DNA from: Mycobacterium sp. MBM
Lineage (GTDB): Bacteria; Actinomycetota; Actinomycetes; Mycobacteriales; Mycobacteriaceae
DNA: 64,000 bases
Direction of reading: 5' to 3'
Assembly (NCBI GenBank): GCA_021648845.1
Contig: JAKJHY010000005.1
Coordinates: 186,001 to 250,000, forward strand
Shown here one piece after another: positions 60,512 to 64,000 of this stretch. The position numbers and the translations under genes were made by a program. How positions within the stretch are numbered: position 1 is the first letter of the stretch; each line of letters begins with the position of its first letter. Under the pieces are notes generated by a model. The model did not search any database and was not told the DNA's origin. It saw only the letters and a list, made by a program, of their open reading frames with translations.

Positions 60512-62922
60512 GCGTCGGCCTGGTCATCGTCTCGCACAGTCGCGCGCTGGCGCGGGCGGCCGTGTCGCTGGCCGAGGAGATGCTGCACGGCAAGCAGATT
60601 CGCATCGCGGTCGCCGCCGGCCTGGACGAGCACACCTTCGGCACCGATGCCGCCGCGATCGTGGATGCCGTCACCGCCGCCGACTCCGGCGACGGTGTAG
60701 TGGTCCTGATGGATCTGGGCAGCGCCGTACTCTCTGCCGAGCTGGCCCTGGAACTGCTCGACGATGACGTCCGCGACCGCGTGCTGTTGTGCCCGGCCCC
60801 GCTGGTCGAAGGCCTGGTGGTGGCGGCGGTGGCCGCGGCCGGCGACGCGAGCAGGGCCGAGGTCGCCGCGGAGGCGGCGGCCGCGCTGGCCGGCAAGATC
60901 GCCCAACTCGGACCCGCCGCGGCGATCACCGGCGACGCCGAGGACGGCCGTGACGAGCTGACGGGCAGTTTCGTCGTGACCAACCCACACGGGCTGCATG
61001 CCCGGCCGGCCGCACGATTGGCCCAGGAGGTGCGCCGACGCGATGTGCGGGTGCGAATCCGCACTGCGCACAACCCTTCCGACTGGGTCGACGCGGCCAG
61101 CCTGACCAAACTCGCCACGCTGGGCGTGCGCTGCGGCGACGAGGTGCAGGTACGTGCCAGCGGGGCGCAGGCCGCCGAGACGCTTGATCACATCCTGGCG
61201 CTCGCGGCCCGGCACTTCGACGAGGCCGACATCGCACCGGCAGCGCCGATGCCCCGGGCCGCCGCCCCCAGCGCCGGTGCCCCGGGCCTGGGCATCGGTC
61301 CGGCCCGTCCGACGCGCACCGGCGCCCGCGAGGTGCCGCAAGGCCCCGGGGCGGACCCGTCGACCGAACGTCGCCGACTCGGCGCCGCGATTGCCGAGGT
61401 GCGCCGGGCCATCACCGTTGTCCGTGCACGTACCGCGCGTGACCTCGGAGCGGCCGAAGCGGAGATCTTCGACGCACACCAGCTGCTGCTCGACGATGAT
61501 GCGCTGACCGGAGCTGCGCACCGGCGCATCGAAGCCGGCGCGAACGCCGCGGCGGCCTGGGCAGTTTCGGTCACCGAGCTGGTCGGTGAATTCGCCGCGG
61601 TGCCCGAGCCCTACCTGCAGGCTCGTGCCGCCGACGTACAGGCGGTCGGCGATCAGGTGCTGCGCGCGTTACTCGGCGGCGAGTCGGTCACCACACCGGA
61701 TGGTGGTGTCGTCATCGCCGCCGACCTGACCCCGGCAGAGGCCGCCGAGTTGGACCCGACGCGGGTCGCCGCGGTCCTCATGGCCTATGGCAGCCCGCAC
61801 GCCCACAATGTGATCCTGTTGCGGGCCAAGGGAATTCCGGTGGTCGTCGGTGCCGGCGCGCCGGTGCTCGACATCGCCGAGGGCGCCACCGTTGCGGTCG
61901 ACGGTGACCGCGGCACCTATCTGGTCGACCCGGACTCCGCGACGTTGCACGAGTTTGAGGCGCGTGTGCAGGAACTGAACCGACGGCGCACTGCGGCCCG
62001 GTCGCGGGCCGCCGAACCGGCCGTCACCATCGACGGGGTCACCGTCGACGTCGGCGCGAACATCGGCTCGGTGGAGGATGCCCGGGCCGCGGCCGCCCAC
62101 GGAGCCGATATGGCCGGACTCGTCCGCACCGAATTCCTGTTTCTGGGCCGCAGCCAGGCGCCCGACACCGAGGAGCAGTTCGCGGTGTATCGCAAGATCG
62201 CCGAGTCACTGGACGGCCGCCGAATCACCCTGCGCACCTTGGATGTCGGCGGCGACAAGCCATTGGATTTCCTCCCGGTCCCGAGCGAAGCCAATCCCTA
62301 CCTCGGGGTACGCGGACTGCGACTGTCGCTGGCGCATCCGGACCTGTTCGCCGAGCAGCTGACGGCGATAGCCCGGCTGGCCCGCCAGTGTCCGATCAAC
62401 GTGATGTTCCCGATGGTGAGCACCCTCGATGAACTGTTCGCCGCGCGAGGGTTGCTCGACGAGGCGGTGGCCCGTACCGGCGGCCGTCCGGCGCCGGATC
62501 TCAAGGTCGGGATGATGGTCGAGGTACCGGCGGCCGCGCTGAAGGCCGCGGCATTCGCAGCCCACGTCGACTTCTTCTCCGTCGGCACCAATGACCTCAC
62601 CCAGTACACCCTGGCCGCCGACCGCAACAACGATGCCGTCGCCGGTATCGGCGACCCCTTTGATCCGGGGCTACTGCAGTTGGTGGCCGCCACCTGCCGG
62701 GGCGCGGCGGGGCGCGCGACGGTGTCGGTGTGCGGCGAATTCGCCGCCGACGAGCGGGCCGCGGGTCTGCTGGTCGGGCTGGGCGTCGACGCGTTGAGTG
62801 TCACACCACCGGCGATCCCGGCAACCAAGGAGGCCGTACGGACCGTGCTGACATCGGCGACGACGGCCGAGCAAGCCTTGGCGGCCGACTCGGCGGAGGC
62901 GGTGCGCACGCTACTGCGGTGA
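60508..62922 (+). CDS. dhaM: DhaM phosphotransfer protein fused to HPr and Enzyme I
   Basis: This is an 804-residue fusion. Residues 1-135 are the mannose-type EIIA domain with phospho-His10 (IVSHSRAL). Residues about 150-240 are HPr with His164 in NPHGLHARPA. From about 260 to the end lies Enzyme I: swivel-domain phosphohistidine His433 (PHAHNVILLRAKGIP, in place of the usual TSHTAI), then the PEP-binding barrel with LRTLDVGGDKPL, VGTNDLTQYTLAADRNN and the CGE motif in VSVCGEFAAD. The well-studied E. coli DhaM stops after the first part of Enzyme I; here the whole chain from PEP to DhaL is on one polypeptide. Confidence 0.92.
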   Translation: MSVGLVIVSHSRALARAAVSLAEEMLHGKQIRIAVAAGLDEHTFGTDAAAIVDAVTAADSGDGVVVLMDLGSAVLSAELALELLDDDVRDRVLLCPAPLVEGLVVAAVAAAGDASRAEVAAEAAAALAGKIAQLGPAAAITGDAEDGRDELTGSFVVTNPHGLHARPAARLAQEVRRRDVRVRIRTAHNPSDWVDAASLTKLATLGVRCGDEVQVRASGAQAAETLDHILALAARHFDEADIAPAAPMPRAAAPSAGAPGLGIGPARPTRTGAREVPQGPGADPSTERRRLGAAIAEVRRAITVVRARTARDLGAAEAEIFDAHQLLLDDDALTGAAHRRIEAGANAAAAWAVSVTELVGEFAAVPEPYLQARAADVQAVGDQVLRALLGGESVTTPDGGVVIAADLTPAEAAELDPTRVAAVLMAYGSPHAHNVILLRAKGIPVVVGAGAPVLDIAEGATVAVDGDRGTYLVDPDSATLHEFEARVQELNRRRTAARSRAAEPAVTIDGVTVDVGANIGSVEDARAAAAHGADMAGLVRTEFLFLGRSQAPDTEEQFAVYRKIAESLDGRRITLRTLDVGGDKPLDFLPVPSEANPYLGVRGLRLSLAHPDLFAEQLTAIARLARQCPINVMFPMVSTLDELFAARGLLDEAVARTGGRPAPDLKVGMMVEVPAAALKAAAFAAHVDFFSVGTNDLTQYTLAADRNNDAVAGIGDPFDPGLLQLVAATCRGAAGRATVSVCGEFAADERAAGLLVGLGVDALSVTPPAIPATKEAVRTVLTSATTAEQALAADSAEAVRTLLR

Positions 62923-62926
62923 CGGA

Positions 62927-63322
62927 TCAGAGGTCGCTGGCATCATCGGGCACGTCAACGGCGTGCTCGGCGAGGGCCTCCAGCCCGACCACCTGCAGCG
63001 TGCTCTCATGGGTGCACGCCAGCACCACTGGGGCCGCGCAGCCGTCCTGGTAGGCCCGCAACCAATTCACCGCGGTGACGCACCAACGGTCACCGGGAGT
63101 CAGACCGGGGAACCGGTACTGCGGCATCGGTGTGCCGAGGTCATTTCCGATGGAGCGCTGATGCTCCAGGAATTCGGCGGTCACCACGGCACAGATGGTG
63201 TGCAGGCCCACGTCCTCGGGTCCCGTCGAGCAGCAGCCGTCTCGGTAAAAGCCGGTCACCGGGTCGGTGCCGCACGGCTCCAGCGGTCCGCCCAGCACAT
63301 TGAGTTCGGGTTCGTCGGGCAT
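62927..63322 (-). CDS. DUF2237 family protein
   Basis: This is a 131-residue protein of unknown function. ATG 63322 (MPDEPELNVLG) is used; 63340 is possible. The DUF2237 pattern is plain: NVLGGPLEPCGTDPVTGFYR, DGCCSTGPEDVG, HTICAVVT, FPGLTPGDRWCVTA and a C-terminal HAVDVPD. Several conserved cysteines might bind a metal. It is convergent with dhaM. Confidence 0.9.
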   Translation of the reverse strand: MPDEPELNVLGGPLEPCGTDPVTGFYRDGCCSTGPEDVGLHTICAVVTAEFLEHQRSIGNDLGTPMPQYRFPGLTPGDRWCVTAVNWLRAYQDGCAAPVVLACTHESTLQVVGLEALAEHAVDVPDDASDL

Positions 63323-63346
63323 GCACCCATCATGGCGCATACCGCA

Positions 63347-64000
63347 TCAGACCCACGCCCCCCGGTGCAGTACCCCCGTCACCACGAGGTTCTCATCGAG
63401 GGCCACCAGATCGGCGGTGGCGCCGGATTTCAGCTCGCCCGAGGGCAGCCCGAGAGCACGCGCCGGGTTGATCGAGGACTGGGCGACCGCCTGCAACAGT
63501 GCGTCATCGCGGGTCAGTCCACTGTGCTGCACGGCGAACCGGAACACCCGGTCCATGGTGGCGGTGCTGCCGGCGATGGTGTCGGTGCCGGCGACGCGTG
63601 CCACCCCGCCGACCACCTCGACCCCCAGCGGGCCCAGTTCGTAGCGCCCGTCGGACATCCCGGTGGCCGCCATGGCATCGGTGATCAGCGAGACCCGCCC
63701 GACTCCTACGCTCTGGGCCACGAACCGGTAGATCGCCGGGTCGATATGCACCCCGTCGGTGATCAGCTCCACGGTTACCCGGGTGTCCTCCATCAGTGCG
63801 ATGACCGGGCCCGGTTCGCGCCGGTCGATCGGGCGCATCGCGTTGAACAGGTGGGTGCCGACGGTGGCGCCGGAGTCGATGGCCGAACGGGTCTGCGCGT
63901 AGCCGGCCTCGGTATGCCCCACCGCGACCACCACTCCGGCGGCGGTGAGTTGGGCGATGGCAGCCGGCGCGCCGGCGCGTTCGGGCGCCAGCGTCACCAT
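63347..64000 (-). CDS. nagA: N-acetylglucosamine-6-phosphate deacetylase, N-terminus outside window
   Basis: The last 217 codons of the frame are present; it enters from beyond the right edge, so the true start is not seen. Amidohydrolase landmarks are VAVGHTEAGYAQ (metal His), GTHLFNAMRP (metal His), VELITDGVHIDP, SLITDAMAATGM (catalytic Asp) and DTIAGSTATMD. The enzyme deacetylates GlcNAc-6-phosphate for catabolism or peptidoglycan recycling. It starts 24 bp beyond the DUF2237 gene on the same strand. Confidence 0.92.
   Translation of the reverse strand: MVTLAPERAGAPAAIAQLTAAGVVVAVGHTEAGYAQTRSAIDSGATVGTHLFNAMRPIDRREPGPVIALMEDTRVTVELITDGVHIDPAIYRFVAQSVGVGRVSLITDAMAATGMSDGRYELGPLGVEVVGGVARVAGTDTIAGSTATMDRVFRFAVQHSGLTRDDALLQAVAQSSINPARALGLPSGELKSGATADLVALDENLVVTGVLHRGAWV

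Noticed and set aside
1..64000. CRISPR array, rRNA genes or insertion sequences
   Set aside because: No regularly spaced direct repeats with unique spacers, no rRNA-like stretches and no transposase reading frame were seen.

Overview
The window is high-GC actinobacterial DNA and looks like a fast-growing, environmental mycobacterium (Mycolicibacterium-like). The support is the complete mbt-2 mycobactin cluster (mbtL-mbtM-mbtN with mbtK convergent) behind an IdeR-type iron box, an FprB-type ferredoxin/NADPH reductase fusion, an Rv1355c-family ThiF/nitroreductase fusion beside an Rv1354c-like GGDEF-EAL protein and an Rv1357c-like EAL protein, many FadE/FadD/EchA-type genes, and frequent GTG starts with 4-nt stop/start overlaps. 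Family assignments rest on reading motifs and on recall of families; no search was run.

Region 1 (1-20.8 kb) is a dense acyl-CoA catabolic district: six crotonases, two thiolases, a family III CoA-transferase, two AMP-forming acyl ligases, a flavin monooxygenase, an alpha/beta hydrolase, an SDR, two acyl-CoA dehydrogenases and a MaoC hydratase, with four local regulators (two TetR, two GntR). The promoters carry clear operator candidates. One 19-nt motif recurs at four promoters, two perfect 12-bp palindromes sit in front of the monooxygenase operon, and a 24-of-25-bp-arm inverted repeat divides an SDR-thiolase-FadE-GntR operon from a divergent FadE. The substrate is not evident; four or five of the crotonases lack the usual hydratase glutamate pair, so the route is unlikely to be plain fatty acid beta-oxidation.

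Region 2 (21-41.8 kb) holds an acyltransferase-like gene followed by a GAF-GGDEF-EAL protein, a short FAD protein, an alpha/beta FadE pair, FprB, a TetR with two matching operators and an AMP ligase, a DUF2127 membrane protein, the ThiF-nitroreductase fusion, a P450, and a cyclic-di-GMP block (TetR, EAL-DICT, GGDEF-EAL, TetR). The two TetR proteins of this block are paralogues. The second GGDEF-EAL protein has lost key phosphodiesterase residues, while the first keeps them.

Region 3 (41.8-44.3 kb) is a small genomic island. A tRNA-Ala(GGC) gene and a 57-bp direct repeat of its 3' half, 2,415 bp apart, enclose a two-gene operon: an HTH protein with a PD-(D/E)XK-like N-terminus and an AbiEii-like nucleotidyltransferase. 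A 15-bp perfect inverted repeat sits in the operon promoter. No integrase is present.

Region 4 (44.3-64 kb) is conserved chromosome: an MFS transporter and phosphoglucomutase, a hemerythrin-like protein, a large SARP/AfsR-like regulator divergent from mbtLMN, mbtK, a small conserved protein, a patatin-like lipase, an IclR-controlled dihydroxyacetone operon (MIP channel, DhaK, DhaL, and a DhaM fused to HPr and an apparently complete Enzyme I), a DUF2237 protein and the 3' part of nagA.
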